64,000 nucleotides of DNA from Mumia xiangluensis (GTDB lineage: Bacteria; Actinomycetota; Actinomycetes; Propionibacteriales; Nocardioidaceae), in assembly GCF_010994095.1 (NCBI RefSeq), contig NZ_WJYO01000002.1, positions 310,001 through 374,000 on the forward strand, read 5' to 3'. Below the pieces are notes generated by a model that had not been told where the DNA came from, did not search any database, and saw nothing but the letters and a program-made list of their open reading frames with translations. Within the stretch, counting starts at the first letter, position 1. Every line of letters begins with the position of its first letter. Below are positions 26,907 through 36,021 of this stretch, in pieces. The position numbers were made by a program, and so were the translations under genes.

Positions 26907-29215
26907 GTGCCCGCATGCTCCATCCCTTCTGGGTCGCCACCTGGGTCTGGCTGCTCGCCGTCGCGGTCGGCGCCACGTTCGTCCCGCTGACCGTCGACTC
27001 GGGCTTCCTGCCCGAGGGGGCCCTGGGTGCCGCCGTCGTGCTGGCCGCCGGCGCGTCCGCTCGTGCCGTCCGCGGGTCGCGCACGATCGTGACGACCGTC
27101 GAGGGCGTCGTCGCCGTCTGCTGGCTGACCTTCGCCTACGGCGGCGGCACCGGCCTCGCCGGGGTGATCCCCACGCCCGCGACGCTCGAGCGCGCCCAGG
27201 CCATCGGCGCAGCGACGTACACGCACGCGCAGCGCTACGCGGCACCGGTGCCCGACCTCGACTCCCTGACCGCGACGCTCGCCACCCTGGTCGTCGTGCT
27301 GGCGCTCGTGATCGACGTCCTGGCGGTCGAGCTGCGCTGGACACCCTCGCTCGGCCTGGTGGTGCTGGCCGTGATGATGATCCCGGCCACGTTGCTGGCC
27401 GGCGACGTACGGCCGGGCGTCTTCGTCATCGGCGCCGCCGCGTACGCCGGGCTGCTCGTCGTCACCCGGCACGACGACGCGCGCTCGTGGGGGCCACAGG
27501 TCCCCGGCGTCGGCGTCGGGAGCGCCGACCCGCTCGACACGGCCGTCGCCCACCTCCGTGGCGCGATCCCCGCGATCGGCATCGGGCTCGGCGCCATCGC
27601 GGTCGCGCTGGTGGTCCCCCTGCTCGCGCCGGCGGCGTCGCAGGACCTCTTCTCCGGTGGCGGCGACGGCAGCGGGTCCGGCAACGGCAGCGGTCTCGCC
27701 AACCCGATCCTCGACATGCGCCGCAACCTCCGCGGGCAGAGCAACGACGTGATGGTGACCGTGCAGGCCGAGCCGGGGACGCCGGCGCCGCGCTACCTCC
27801 GTCTGGCGACGCTCCAGACGGTCGGAGAACGCGGGTGGTCGCTCGGCGACCGGGTCGGCGCCGGCCAGCAGCTCGGCGACGACCTGCCGGCGATCCCCGG
27901 CCTGAACCCGGGCGTGCGGACGAGCACCCTCCGGTACGCGGCCGCGGTCGCACCCGGCTTCGACTCGTTCTGGCTCCCCCACATCTACGCACCGACAGCG
28001 CTCCGCGTCGATGATCCCGAGGGCATCGAGATCAACCGGAGCATGCTCGACATCACCCGGACCGGGAGGCTCGGCTCGTTCGCCGGCGAGACCTACGGGT
28101 TCGACGCACAGATCGTGAGGCCCACCGAGAGCGAGCTGCGCATCGCCCCCGCGTCGACGCTGACGATGTCGGCGTTCGTCGAGCTTCCCGCGGCGACGCC
28201 GGACGTGGTGCAGGAGCGTGCCGAGGAGGTGACGGCCGGAGCGACGAACGACTTCGACCGCGTGGAGGCGCTCCAGCGCTGGTTCCGGCGCGACGGGGGC
28301 TTCGAGTACTCGCTCGAGGCGGGCTCCGGCTCGGGGATGGAGACGATCGAGAGCTTCCTGACCGACGACCGGGTCGGCTACTGCGAGCAGTTCGCGACCG
28401 CGATGGCCATGATGGCACGCTCGCTCGGCATCCCGGCGCGCGTCTCGATCGGCTTCCTGGCCGGCGAGCCCGGCCGAGCACCCCGGTCGTGGCAGTTCCG
28501 CGGGACCGACATGCACGCCTGGCCCGAGATCTACTTCGCCGGCATCGGATGGGTCGGCTTCGAGCCCACCCCCGGCGGGAACGGGTACACACCCCCGCAG
28601 TTCGCCGCAGGCACCACCGAGGAGGAAGCGGTGCCGTCCCCGACGGCGGCGCCGACCGCGCGTGCGACCGAGTCCCCTGCGGGCTCCGAGGCGCGCGGGG
28701 ACTCCACCAGTGCCTCCGACGAGTCCGGCGGCACGCGGTCGTGGCGCCCGCTCGTTCTCGTCCTCGCCGCCCTCACGCTCATCGGCCTCGTCGTGCCGGG
28801 CACGGTCCGAGGCGTGCGGCGGCGCGGGCGGTCCGCGCGGCACGACGATCCCGCTGCCGCGGTCGAGGACGCGTGGGCCGAGGTCCGCGACACGGCCGCC
28901 GACTTCGGGATCGGCTGGACGGAAGGGGCATCGCCGCGGTCGGCGACCGCTCCGCTTCGGACCCGTCTCGCCGACGACGCGTCCGCGGTCGACGACCTCG
29001 ACACCCTCGTGAGCGCGGTCGAGCTGCTCCGCTACGCGCCGGCGTACGAGCCTGAGGACCTGTCGGCCGTGGTCGGCCGGCTTCGCACCGCGATGGCCGC
29101 GACGGCCTCACGGCGCCGGCGAGTCGCCGCGTGGGCGCTGCCGCGATCGGTGCTGGTGCCCGTCGACCGCCGGACGACGGCGCAGGAGGACCAGGTCCTC
29201 ACGCTGCAGGAGTGA
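26903..29215 (+). CDS. TgpA-like membrane transglutaminase (DUF3488)
   Basis: 770 aa. Six or so N-terminal membrane helices (DUF3488), an extracytoplasmic transglutaminase core with Cys494 in VGYCEQFATAMAMMA and His538 in DMHAWPEIY, followed by GWVGFEPTPG, then a Pro/Ala/Thr linker, another membrane helix (about residues 614-634) and a C-terminal DUF4129-like cytoplasmic domain. A Gly/Ser/Asn tract occurs before the core. The MoxR-DUF58-TgpA trio is widespread and probably forms an envelope-associated complex; the physiological substrate is not known. Confidence 0.92.
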   Translation: MSARMLHPFWVATWVWLLAVAVGATFVPLTVDSGFLPEGALGAAVVLAAGASARAVRGSRTIVTTVEGVVAVCWLTFAYGGGTGLAGVIPTPATLERAQAIGAATYTHAQRYAAPVPDLDSLTATLATLVVVLALVIDVLAVELRWTPSLGLVVLAVMMIPATLLAGDVRPGVFVIGAAAYAGLLVVTRHDDARSWGPQVPGVGVGSADPLDTAVAHLRGAIPAIGIGLGAIAVALVVPLLAPAASQDLFSGGGDGSGSGNGSGLANPILDMRRNLRGQSNDVMVTVQAEPGTPAPRYLRLATLQTVGERGWSLGDRVGAGQQLGDDLPAIPGLNPGVRTSTLRYAAAVAPGFDSFWLPHIYAPTALRVDDPEGIEINRSMLDITRTGRLGSFAGETYGFDAQIVRPTESELRIAPASTLTMSAFVELPAATPDVVQERAEEVTAGATNDFDRVEALQRWFRRDGGFEYSLEAGSGSGMETIESFLTDDRVGYCEQFATAMAMMARSLGIPARVSIGFLAGEPGRAPRSWQFRGTDMHAWPEIYFAGIGWVGFEPTPGGNGYTPPQFAAGTTEEEAVPSPTAAPTARATESPAGSEARGDSTSASDESGGTRSWRPLVLVLAALTLIGLVVPGTVRGVRRRGRSARHDDPAAAVEDAWAEVRDTAADFGIGWTEGASPRSATAPLRTRLADDASAVDDLDTLVSAVELLRYAPAYEPEDLSAVVGRLRTAMAATASRRRRVAAWALPRSVLVPVDRRTTAQEDQVLTLQE

Positions 29216-29272
29216 CCGCCCGGCCCGCGGTCATGTCACGCAGAGCGGGGCGGACCCGGAGGAGAGGCCGGA

Positions 29273-29680
29273 TCAGGAACCTGAGTCGCGACGGCGCTTC
29301 CAGCGCTCTTCCATGCGGTGCATGAACGAGTCGGACGAGACGCCGCGGCTGCTGGACGGTCGCGGACCTGCCGTCGGTGGCCGCTGCGCCTGGTCGGCGG
29401 GCCCCTCGGCGTCGCGCGAGCGCCACGTGGTGAGGAAGAAGTAGGTGCCGGCCACCATGAAGGCGAAGCCGACGACGCCCAGCGGGGTCGTCGCAGTGAT
29501 CACTCCGGTCATGAGCATGGCCAGGCCGACGACGAAGCCGACGCAGGCCAAGACGATGACGCGACGGGCGCGAGCCCGGAGCTTGGAGCCCCGCAAGGTC
29601 GATGCCAGACGGGGGTCTTCAGCAGCAAGAGCCTGCTCGAGCTGCTCAAGCAGTCTCTGCTCTTCCTCTGAGAGCGGCAC
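29273..29680 (-). CDS. DUF3040 domain membrane protein
   Basis: 135 aa. The N-terminal motif PLSEEEQRLLEQLEQAL is the DUF3040 signature, followed by two adjacent membrane helices (about residues 40-60 and 65-84) and a polar tail. The GTG at 29680 is preceded by GGGAGG at 7 nt; the frame remains open upstream but that part has no family match. A homologue (Rv2169c) sits in the extended dcw region of M. tuberculosis. Function unknown. Confidence 0.9.
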   Translation of the reverse strand: MPLSEEEQRLLEQLEQALAAEDPRLASTLRGSKLRARARRVIVLACVGFVVGLAMLMTGVITATTPLGVVGFAFMVAGTYFFLTTWRSRDAEGPADQAQRPPTAGPRPSSSRGVSSDSFMHRMEERWKRRRDSGS

Positions 29681-29822
29681 GACGGGCCTCCCTGAACTCG
29701 ACCGGCTGGTGCCGGACCTTCGGCTCCAGTCTAGGCAGGCGCACTCGCGTACGCCACAGCACGGGCTATTGTTTGTCCGCACGGGGCGGCACGCCCCCGA
29801 TTCCTTACTCGGAAGGACCCGG

Positions 29823-30614
29823 ATGCTTCGCCTCACTGCCCTCGCCAGCTCGGCAGGCCTCGTCCTCGCTGGCGTCGTCGCGATGGGCGGGACGGCATCG
29901 GCCGCGCCCGTGCCGACCACGGCCGTCGCCGCTGCCCCGGCAGCCGCCGACTCCGCCCGGGCAGCTGCGGCGAAGACGACCTCGCGGCTCTACCGGGCGC
30001 CGACGCGACCGGGCGACCGCGACACCTCGGTCCACTCGATCAAGCACGTGCGCGAGCTCCAGTACCGCCTCCGGTGGGCCGGCGTCTTCAAGGGTTCGGT
30101 GAGCGGCACCTACGGCTCGCAGACCAAGAAGGCCGTCAAGAAGTTCCAGAAGCGCCATGGCCTCAAGCGCAGCGGAGTCGCGACCTCGGCCACCTGGAGG
30201 GTCCTCCTCGCGAAGACCGTCCGCGGCAAGGCCAAGATGCCGAAGCGCTGCAAGTCCTCGGGCTGGAACGCCTGCTACGACCGCTCGCGCCACCAGGTGG
30301 TCCTCTACAAGAGCGGGACCCTCTGGAACACGTGGCTCGTGCGCGGTGGCGCCGCTTCCGCGAAGACCCGCACCGGCAAGTTCTCGGTCTTCTTCCGCAG
30401 CAAGAACCACGTCAGCTCGATCTACGAGGCGAAGATGCCGTACGCGCAGTTCTTCTCCGGCGGCCAGGCGCTCCACGCCTCGTACCTGATGATGGACCCG
30501 TTCGTCGGCCACAGCCACGGGTGCGTGAACTTCTACATCCCCGACGCCAAGCAGCTGTGGGCGATCACGGCGAGCAAGCCGCTCAAGGTGACGGTCTACG
30601 GCGCCTGGGACTGA
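29823..30614 (+). CDS. Secreted L,D-transpeptidase with peptidoglycan-binding domain
   Basis: 263 aa. Signal peptide about 1-27 (cleavage near TASAAP), an Ala-rich spacer, a PG_binding_1 domain (about 75-125, with ELQYRLRWAGVF, GTYGSQTKKAVKKFQ and GLKRSGVA) and a YkuD domain ending in the active-site HSHGCVNF with Cys234. Makes 3-3 cross-links or attaches proteins to the wall outside the membrane. A GGAAGGAC ribosome site precedes the ATG. Confidence 0.93.
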   Translation: MLRLTALASSAGLVLAGVVAMGGTASAAPVPTTAVAAAPAAADSARAAAAKTTSRLYRAPTRPGDRDTSVHSIKHVRELQYRLRWAGVFKGSVSGTYGSQTKKAVKKFQKRHGLKRSGVATSATWRVLLAKTVRGKAKMPKRCKSSGWNACYDRSRHQVVLYKSGTLWNTWLVRGGAASAKTRTGKFSVFFRSKNHVSSIYEAKMPYAQFFSGGQALHASYLMMDPFVGHSHGCVNFYIPDAKQLWAITASKPLKVTVYGAWD

Positions 30615-30627
30615 CCTCCCCGCCGAG

Positions 30628-30633
30628 TACGGT
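30628..30633 (+). promoter_or_regulatory. -10 hexamer for a leaderless ybaK-like transcript
   Basis: TACGGT ends 6 nt before GTG 30640, which puts the expected start site on the start codon. No ribosome site is visible and the -35 is not clear. Confidence 0.4.
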
Positions 30634-30639
30634 CAGCAC

Positions 30640-31116
30640 GTGGACACCAGCCACCCGAGGATCCAGCAGGTCGTCTCCGCGCTCGCTGAGCACGGGGTCG
30701 TCGACGAGGTCGTCCGTGTCCTCCCGGACTCCGCCCGGACGGCTCGTGAGGCTGCCGACGCGCTCGGTGTCGAGGTCGGCGCGATCGCCAACAGCCTCGT
30801 CTTCGACGCCGGCGGCGAGCCGGTGCTCGTGCTGACCAGCGGGGCGCACCGCGTGGACACCGAGGCACTGGCTGCTGCGCACGGGTTGCCTCCGCTCGAG
30901 CGTGCGCGTCCCGAGACGGTGCGCGCGGCGACCGGTCAGGTGATCGGCGGCGTCGCTCCGGTCGGCCATCCGACACCCTTGAGGACGTTCGTCGACGTCG
31001 CCCTGGCCGCCCATGCGGTGGTGTGGGCCGCCGCGGGTCACCCGCACGCGGTCTTCGCGACGTCGTACGCCCAGCTCGTCAGCCTCACGGGAGGCACACC
31101 GACCGAGGTCGCCTGA
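30640..31116 (+). CDS. YbaK/prolyl-tRNA deacylase-like protein
   Basis: 158 aa single-domain member of the aminoacyl-tRNA editing family (INS/YbaK/ProXp). Family features: GAIANSLVFDAGGEPVLVLTSGAHRVD, an R-x-A-T-x-x-V-x-x-x-T-G-like segment (VRAATGQVIGGVAPVGHP) and a C-terminal VFATSYAQLVSLTGG. Hydrolyses mischarged tRNA such as Ala- or Cys-tRNA-Pro; the exact substrate cannot be told. The start at GTG 30640 is likely leaderless. Confidence 0.88.
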   Translation: MDTSHPRIQQVVSALAEHGVVDEVVRVLPDSARTAREAADALGVEVGAIANSLVFDAGGEPVLVLTSGAHRVDTEALAAAHGLPPLERARPETVRAATGQVIGGVAPVGHPTPLRTFVDVALAAHAVVWAAAGHPHAVFATSYAQLVSLTGGTPTEVA

Positions 31117-31129
31117 CCCAGGACATAGG

Positions 31130-31173
31130 GCTGCCCGCCCGGCTCGACCCCCGACGCGAGCCGGACGGGCAGC
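31130..31173. terminator. Bidirectional hairpin terminator
   Basis: 17-bp stem with one mismatch (31130-31146 with 31157-31173; arms begin GCTGCCCG) and a 10-nt loop, between the convergent ybaK-like and LLM oxidoreductase genes. The rest of this gap shows nothing. Confidence 0.7.
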
Positions 31174-31264
31174 GTCCCCTCCAGTGTGGCCTGCGGCGCG
31201 CGCACGCGCCATGAGCGCTCCTACTCAGTTCTGGCTGAGTGTTCCGACCACCGGAACCGGCCTC

Positions 31265-32281
31265 TCACGCCCCGGCGTACGCGTCGGCGAGGAGCCGGTA
31301 GGAGGCGATCCGCTCCTCCGGGTCGTGGATGGTCGTGGTCACGATCAGCTCGTCGGCGTCGGCCTCCTTGCGGCGCCGCTCGAGGTCCTCACGCACCTCC
31401 GCAGGCGTCCCCACGCTGGTCATGGCACGCCGCCGCTGGACCAGCTGCCGCTCGGCAGCGGTCCACGGGTACGCCGCCGCCTCCTCCGGCGTCGGGACGG
31501 GCCCGGGCCGGTTCTGCATGAGGCGCACCATCACGAGCTCCGCCGCCAGCGCGAGCGCCTCGGCACGTTCGCGGGTCTCGGCGACGATCGCGGCGACGCC
31601 CAGCATCACGCGCGGCTCCTGCCACTGCGCGGACGGCGTGAAGGACTCGCGGTAGAGGCGTACGGCCTCGGCCGGGTCGGCCGCGCCGAAGTGCCCGGCG
31701 AAGGAGTACGCGGTGCCGAGGGCCCCCGCCGCCGGACCACCGTGCAGGCTCGAGCCGAGGATCCACACCGGCGGCAGGGCGACGTCGGTCGGGATCGCGT
31801 GCACCGGCGCGAGCGGGTGGTCCGGGGGAAAGCCGTCGGCGTACGCCCGGAGCTCGGCGTACAGCGCGGGGAACTGGTCGGACGTCACTGCCTCGGCGCT
31901 GCGGCGCAACGCGTACGCGGTCAGCTGGTCCGTGCCGGGCGCGCGCCCGAGGCCCAGGTCGATGCGTCCGGGGTGCAGGCCTTCCAGGACGCGGAACCAC
32001 TCCGCGACCGCGAGCGGCGACCAGTTCGGCAGCATGACGCCGCCGGACCCGACCCGGATCCGCTCGGTGGCGGCCGCGACCGTGGCCATCATCACCGGCG
32101 GCGCCGAGCTGGCGACGCTCGGGATCGAGTGGTGCTCGGCCAGCCAGTACCGGTGGTAGCCGATCCGGTCGGCCTCGACCGCCAGCGCCACGGACTCGTG
32201 GAGAGCGGACGACGCGGGGCGCCCGGAACCGATCGGAGACAGGTCGAGGACGGACAGGGATGACAGGTCAGGGGTGCTCAC
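31265..32281 (-). CDS. LLM class flavin-dependent oxidoreductase
   Basis: 338 aa luciferase-like TIM barrel, MsnO8-type: N-terminal LSVLDLSPIGSG, YWLAEHHSIPSVASSAPPV (FMN/substrate region), TERIRVGSGGVMLPNWSPLAVAEWF, RIDLGLGRAPGTDQ and WILGSSLHGG. Uses FMNH2 or FAD cofactor from a separate reductase; substrate unknown. Divergent from the FAD oxidoreductase at 32344 with 62 bp between, which might share control. Confidence 0.9.
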   Translation of the reverse strand: MSTPDLSSLSVLDLSPIGSGRPASSALHESVALAVEADRIGYHRYWLAEHHSIPSVASSAPPVMMATVAAATERIRVGSGGVMLPNWSPLAVAEWFRVLEGLHPGRIDLGLGRAPGTDQLTAYALRRSAEAVTSDQFPALYAELRAYADGFPPDHPLAPVHAIPTDVALPPVWILGSSLHGGPAAGALGTAYSFAGHFGAADPAEAVRLYRESFTPSAQWQEPRVMLGVAAIVAETRERAEALALAAELVMVRLMQNRPGPVPTPEEAAAYPWTAAERQLVQRRRAMTSVGTPAEVREDLERRRKEADADELIVTTTIHDPEERIASYRLLADAYAGA

Positions 32282-32331
32282 ACCTGGGCCAACGCCGTCC
32301 GCCGCCTGCGTCTTCCCGACAGGGGTGTCGC

Positions 32332-32337
32332 TAGCCT
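32332..32337 (+). promoter_or_regulatory. -10 hexamer for a leaderless FAD oxidoreductase transcript
   Basis: TAGCCT ends 6 nt before GTG 32344; no ribosome site is seen. Confidence 0.4.
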
Positions 32338-32343
32338 GGCCGC

Positions 32344-33627
32344 GTGAGCGATGTGGTGGTGGTCGGCGGCGGCTTCGCAGGCATCTCGGCGGCGGTCCGG
32401 ATCGCGAAGATGCGGCACCGCGTGGTCCTGCTCGAGGCCGACGACCACGTCGGCGGCCAGCTCAGGCCGTACGAGGTCGACGGCTGGTCGTACGACCACG
32501 GCTGGTCCGAGCTGACCCTGCCGGCGACGGTGCGCGACCTCTTCAAGAAGTCGGGCCGGCCGATCGACCGCGTGCTCGAGCTGTCCTCGCTCCCCGTCGC
32601 CCGCCGTCACGTGTTCGACCGCGACCTGGCCCTCGACCTCCCGGCCGGTAGCCGCGGCGCGCAGACCGACGCGATCGACGCCGTCCTCGGGAGCGGCACC
32701 GGCGCGCGCTGGACGCGGTGGGTCGACGGGTTCGACCCCGTGTGGGAGGTGCTGCGTCGTACCGCGCTCGGCGGTCGTCTCGACGGGCGCTCGTCCTTCG
32801 ACCGCGACCAGTGGCGCACGCTGCGGCCGCGCGCGTCGCTCGACCGGTCAGCGCGCCGCGGGCTGCGCCACCCCCACCTTCGCTCCATGGTGCTCGACCG
32901 GCACCTGCTCGACGGTCAGCAGCCGCGGCTGATGCCGGCGTTCCTCGGCACGTACGACCTGGTGGAGCGGTCGTTCGGCCGCTGGCGGATCGAAGGGGGT
33001 ACGACCGCGCTCCTCGCCGCGCTCGAGCGCAGGCTCGACGAACGCCGTGTCGACGTACGGCTCGGCGTCCGCGCACGCGATGTCGTCGCCGCCGACGGCG
33101 CCGTCACCGGCGTGGTGACCGACACCGGGACAGTCCCTGCCGACGTCGTCGTGTGGGCGGCACCGACCGGGCCCGGCGGGCACGAGGAGACCGACGCGCT
33201 TCCCCGTGTCCCGTCAGCGCGCACCTACCTCGGGCTCGGGCCGTACGCGCCGGTGCTCGCGCAGCAGACCGTCGTCCACGGCACTCCCGTCCGCATCATG
33301 CCGAGCGCGACGCACACCGGGCCGGGCCAGGCGTGGACCGTCGAGCACACCGGTGCAGAGGATCCGGTCGTGACGATGCGGCGGGCCGGGATCGACGTCG
33401 GCGACCACGTCGAGCGACGCGAGGACCTCGGGCCGGGTGACGCCGCGCGCCGGTTCGGCGCGCGCGACGGCTGGCAGTGGTCCGGCTGGCGCACGGCGTT
33501 CACGCTGCCGGGCGTCGGCACAGGGCCGGCCGGGCTCCTGCGCGTCGGCGTCAACGCCCACCCGGGACCCTCGACGGAGCTGGTGGCGATGGGAACCGCT
33601 GCGGCCGCGGAGACCTTGCGTCCGTGA
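32344..33627 (+). CDS. FAD-dependent oxidoreductase (phytoene desaturase-like fold)
   Basis: 427 aa. N-terminal dinucleotide site VVVGGGFAGISAAVRIA followed by VLLEADDHVGGQLRPYE, the GG-doublet typical of amine oxidase/CrtI-type flavoproteins. A mid-region IEGGTTALLAALERRL and a C-terminal LRVGVNAHPGPSTELVAMGTAAAAE segment close the FAD site. There is no carotenoid gene beside it, although a prenyl synthase lies 1.3 kb away. Substrate unknown. Confidence 0.85.
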   Translation: MSDVVVVGGGFAGISAAVRIAKMRHRVVLLEADDHVGGQLRPYEVDGWSYDHGWSELTLPATVRDLFKKSGRPIDRVLELSSLPVARRHVFDRDLALDLPAGSRGAQTDAIDAVLGSGTGARWTRWVDGFDPVWEVLRRTALGGRLDGRSSFDRDQWRTLRPRASLDRSARRGLRHPHLRSMVLDRHLLDGQQPRLMPAFLGTYDLVERSFGRWRIEGGTTALLAALERRLDERRVDVRLGVRARDVVAADGAVTGVVTDTGTVPADVVVWAAPTGPGGHEETDALPRVPSARTYLGLGPYAPVLAQQTVVHGTPVRIMPSATHTGPGQAWTVEHTGAEDPVVTMRRAGIDVGDHVERREDLGPGDAARRFGARDGWQWSGWRTAFTLPGVGTGPAGLLRVGVNAHPGPSTELVAMGTAAAAETLRP

Positions 33628-33634
33628 GACAGGC

Positions 33635-33985
33635 TCAGTGGTTCAGCGGGCGGGAGGCGGAGCTCCCACGTCGCGGCTCGGAGTGGGACCACTCCTGCCG
33701 CAGCCCTCGCAGGATCGACAGGAGGTAGCGGGGGCGCTCGATGCCGTCGTCCTCGACCGTGCACGCGGCCACGCCGAACGCCGCAGCGACCAGGCCGCTC
33801 GCCCACCACACGACCACGAGGGCGTCCCCGCGGACTCCCTCGGTGAGGTACAGGTAGGCGCAGCCGACGAACACGGCGGCCCCGATCAGTCCGCCGAGCA
33901 CCAGCATCCCCCGCTTGCGGTGCTGCTCCCGAGTCACCTCTTCAGGATCGCACCGGACGGGGTCATGCGCCGGAGGTTGTCTCAC
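33635..33985 (-). CDS. Hypothetical two-helix membrane protein
   Basis: 116 aa. Two predicted helices (about residues 28-48 and 56-75), a basic N-terminus and a polar C-terminal tail. It converges on the FAD oxidoreductase with a 7-bp gap and lies 15 nt after metF, so it probably shares the metF transcript. The start is uncertain: GTG 33985 has no good ribosome site and GTG 33937 is possible. No family recognised. Confidence 0.65.
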   Translation of the reverse strand: MRQPPAHDPVRCDPEEVTREQHRKRGMLVLGGLIGAAVFVGCAYLYLTEGVRGDALVVVWWASGLVAAAFGVAACTVEDDGIERPRYLLSILRGLRQEWSHSEPRRGSSASRPLNH

Positions 33986-34000
33986 CCGGCGTGTCGTACG

Positions 34001-34888
34001 TCACACCCGGGCGACAGCGAGGCTCTCGTAGATGTGGCGCGTCGCGCTCGACCGGTTGAGCGTGTAGAAGTGCAGGCCCGGCGCGCCGCCCTCGAGGAGC
34101 GCGTCGCACAGCTCGGTCGCGACCAGCGTGCCCTCGGAGCGCAGGCCGTCCGCGTCGTCGGCCCACGGCTCGAGCCGCGACACCACGGACGCGGGGACCG
34201 GGTGGCCGGACAGCTCGGCCATCCGCTTGATCTGAGCGAGGTTGGTGATCGGCATGATCCCGGGCACGACGGGGATGTCGCAGCCACGAGCACGGACCCG
34301 GTCGACGAGCGAGAAGTAGTCCTCGGCGAGGAAGAAGAAGTCGGTGACGACGAACTCCGCGCCAGCTCTCGCCTTGGCCACGACCACGTCGGCATCGGCG
34401 TCGAGGTCGGGTGCCTCGCGGTGCCCCTTCGGGTAGGCCGCCGCGCCGATGCAGAAGGAACCGAGACCCGACACCAGGGCGACGAGCTCGTCCCCGTGGT
34501 CGAGACCACCCGGGTGGGGCGTCCAGGGCGCGCCCGGCCCGCCGACCGGGTCGCCGCGCAGCGCCATGATGTTGCGGACACCGGCGGCCGCGTACTGGCC
34601 GAGCACGTTCCGCAGCTCGTCGCGGGTCTGCCCGACGCACGTGAGGTGGCCCATCGGGCGCAGTGTGGTCTCGGTCGCGATCCGCTCGGTGATGCGCACC
34701 GTCCGGTCACGCGTCGAGCCACCAGCGCCGTACGTCACCGAGACGAAGGTGGGACGCAGGGTCTCGAGCTGCCGGATCGCCGTCCAGAGGGCGCGCTCAC
34801 CGGCATCGGTCTTCGGGGGGAAGAACTCGAACGAGAAGCTCGGCGCAGGCGCGGCGATGTCCTCGCTGAGTCGGCGTGGCGTCGACAT
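34001..34888 (-). CDS. metF: 5,10-methylenetetrahydrofolate reductase
   Basis: 295 aa FAD TIM barrel reducing methylene-THF to methyl-THF for methionine synthesis. FSFEFFPPKTDAGERALW carries the catalytic Glu, then VSVTYGAGGSTRDRT, GHLTCVG, ALRGDP and PGIMPITN. The ATG 34888 is the family start; a long open frame upstream belongs to the opposite strand of idsA. A TACAGT hexamer (34900-34895) lies exactly 6 nt before the ATG, so it is probably leaderless. In M. tuberculosis a MetF-like gene (Rv2172c) has the same neighbour. Confidence 0.96.
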   Translation of the reverse strand: MSTPRRLSEDIAAPAPSFSFEFFPPKTDAGERALWTAIRQLETLRPTFVSVTYGAGGSTRDRTVRITERIATETTLRPMGHLTCVGQTRDELRNVLGQYAAAGVRNIMALRGDPVGGPGAPWTPHPGGLDHGDELVALVSGLGSFCIGAAAYPKGHREAPDLDADADVVVAKARAGAEFVVTDFFFLAEDYFSLVDRVRARGCDIPVVPGIMPITNLAQIKRMAELSGHPVPASVVSRLEPWADDADGLRSEGTLVATELCDALLEGGAPGLHFYTLNRSSATRHIYESLAVARV

Positions 34889-34894
34889 GGGGCC

Positions 34895-34900
34895 ACTGTA
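34895..34900 (-). promoter_or_regulatory. -10 hexamer of leaderless metF
   Basis: On the minus strand TACAGT is followed by 6 nt and ATG 34888. No ribosome site intervenes. Confidence 0.5.
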
Positions 34901-34950
34901 GCGATGCCGGGCGGTCCCTCCGGGGTGCCGGCCGCTTCCTGGGACGTCGG

Positions 34951-34956
34951 TAGGGT
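34951..34956 (+). promoter_or_regulatory. -10 hexamer of leaderless idsA-like gene
   Basis: TAGGGT is followed by 6 nt and GTG 34963; the divergent metF promoter lies 50 bp away. Confidence 0.5.
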
Positions 34957-34962
34957 GACGAC

Positions 34963-36018
34963 GTGACTGCCCCTTCGGACTTCGCGACCCGGGTCGGTGC
35001 CGACCTCGACGCATTCGTGGCCGCGCAGCGCGAGCGACTCGCTCCCCTCGGCCCCCGTCTCGGTCCGTTCGTGGACGCCGCCACGGCCGCGACGACCGGC
35101 GGCAAGCGGCTCCGCGCGGCGTTCTGCCACGCCGGCTGGACCGTCGGCGGCGGATCGGGAGACGACGCGGCCGTGGTCCGCGCGTCCGCCGCACTCGAGC
35201 TCCTGCAGGCGAGCGCGCTCGTCCACGACGACGTGGTCGACGCCTCGCTGACCCGTCGCGGCAAGCCCGCCGCGCACGCCGCGTTCGCGATCGCCCACCG
35301 GGAGGCGGGCTGGTCGGGTGACCCCGACGCGTACGGCGTGGGTGCGGCGATCCTCCTCGGCGACCTGCTCCTGTCGTGGTCGGACGAGATGTTCCGGACG
35401 TCGGGCTTCTCCCCTGACGTCGTCGCGCGTGCCACCCCTTACCTCGACGCCTGCAAGACCGAGGTCGTCTCCGGCCAGTTCCTCGACCTCGTGGGCCAGG
35501 CGATCGGCGCGACCTCCGTCGACGAGGCGATGCGGATCGTCCGCTACAAGTCGGCGAAGTACACCGTCGAGCGCCCGCTCCACCTCGGCGCTGCGCTCGC
35601 CGGCGCGGGTCCGGAGACCATCGACGCACTCAGTGCGTACGCGCTCCCGGTCGGCGAGGCGTTCCAGCTGCGCGACGACGTGCTGGGGGTCTTCGGGGAT
35701 CCGGCGGTCACCGGCAAGCCCGCCGGCGACGACCTGCGCGAGGGCAAGAGGACCGTCCTCGTCGCGCACGCCTACTCACGCGCCGACCTCGAGCAGCGCG
35801 CTGCTCTCGACCTCGGACTCGGCGACCCCGACCTGACGGCTGCGGCCGTCGACCGGCTCCGCGACGTGATCCGTGACACTGGCGCCCTGGCGCACCTCGA
35901 GGACGACATCGCGGCGCTGGAGGACCAGGCCGCGGCCGCGCTCACCCTCGCGCCGCTGGCCCCGTGGGTCGAGGTGCTCTCCGACCTCGCGGCCCGCGCT
36001 GTACGCCGCAACGCCTGA
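34963..36018 (+). CDS. Polyprenyl (geranylgeranyl-type) diphosphate synthase
   Basis: 351 aa trans-prenyltransferase. GGKRLRAAF (lysine site), first Asp-rich motif DDVVD in ALVHDDVVDASLTRRGKPAAH, FLDLVGQ, and second Asp motif in FQLRDDVLGVFGDPAVTGKPAGDDLREGKRTVL. Both metal sites are complete, so it should be active; chain length is probably C20, as for IdsA-type enzymes (Rv2173 occupies this position in M. tuberculosis). Ends 3 bp before the convergent Rv2175c-like gene. Confidence 0.92.
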   Translation: MTAPSDFATRVGADLDAFVAAQRERLAPLGPRLGPFVDAATAATTGGKRLRAAFCHAGWTVGGGSGDDAAVVRASAALELLQASALVHDDVVDASLTRRGKPAAHAAFAIAHREAGWSGDPDAYGVGAAILLGDLLLSWSDEMFRTSGFSPDVVARATPYLDACKTEVVSGQFLDLVGQAIGATSVDEAMRIVRYKSAKYTVERPLHLGAALAGAGPETIDALSAYALPVGEAFQLRDDVLGVFGDPAVTGKPAGDDLREGKRTVLVAHAYSRADLEQRAALDLGLGDPDLTAAAVDRLRDVIRDTGALAHLEDDIAALEDQAAAALTLAPLAPWVEVLSDLAARAVRRNA

Positions 36019-36021
36019 GGG

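Noticed and set aside
29216-29272. Terminator between the convergent transglutaminase and DUF3040 genes
   Set aside because: I could not find a stem long enough to call.
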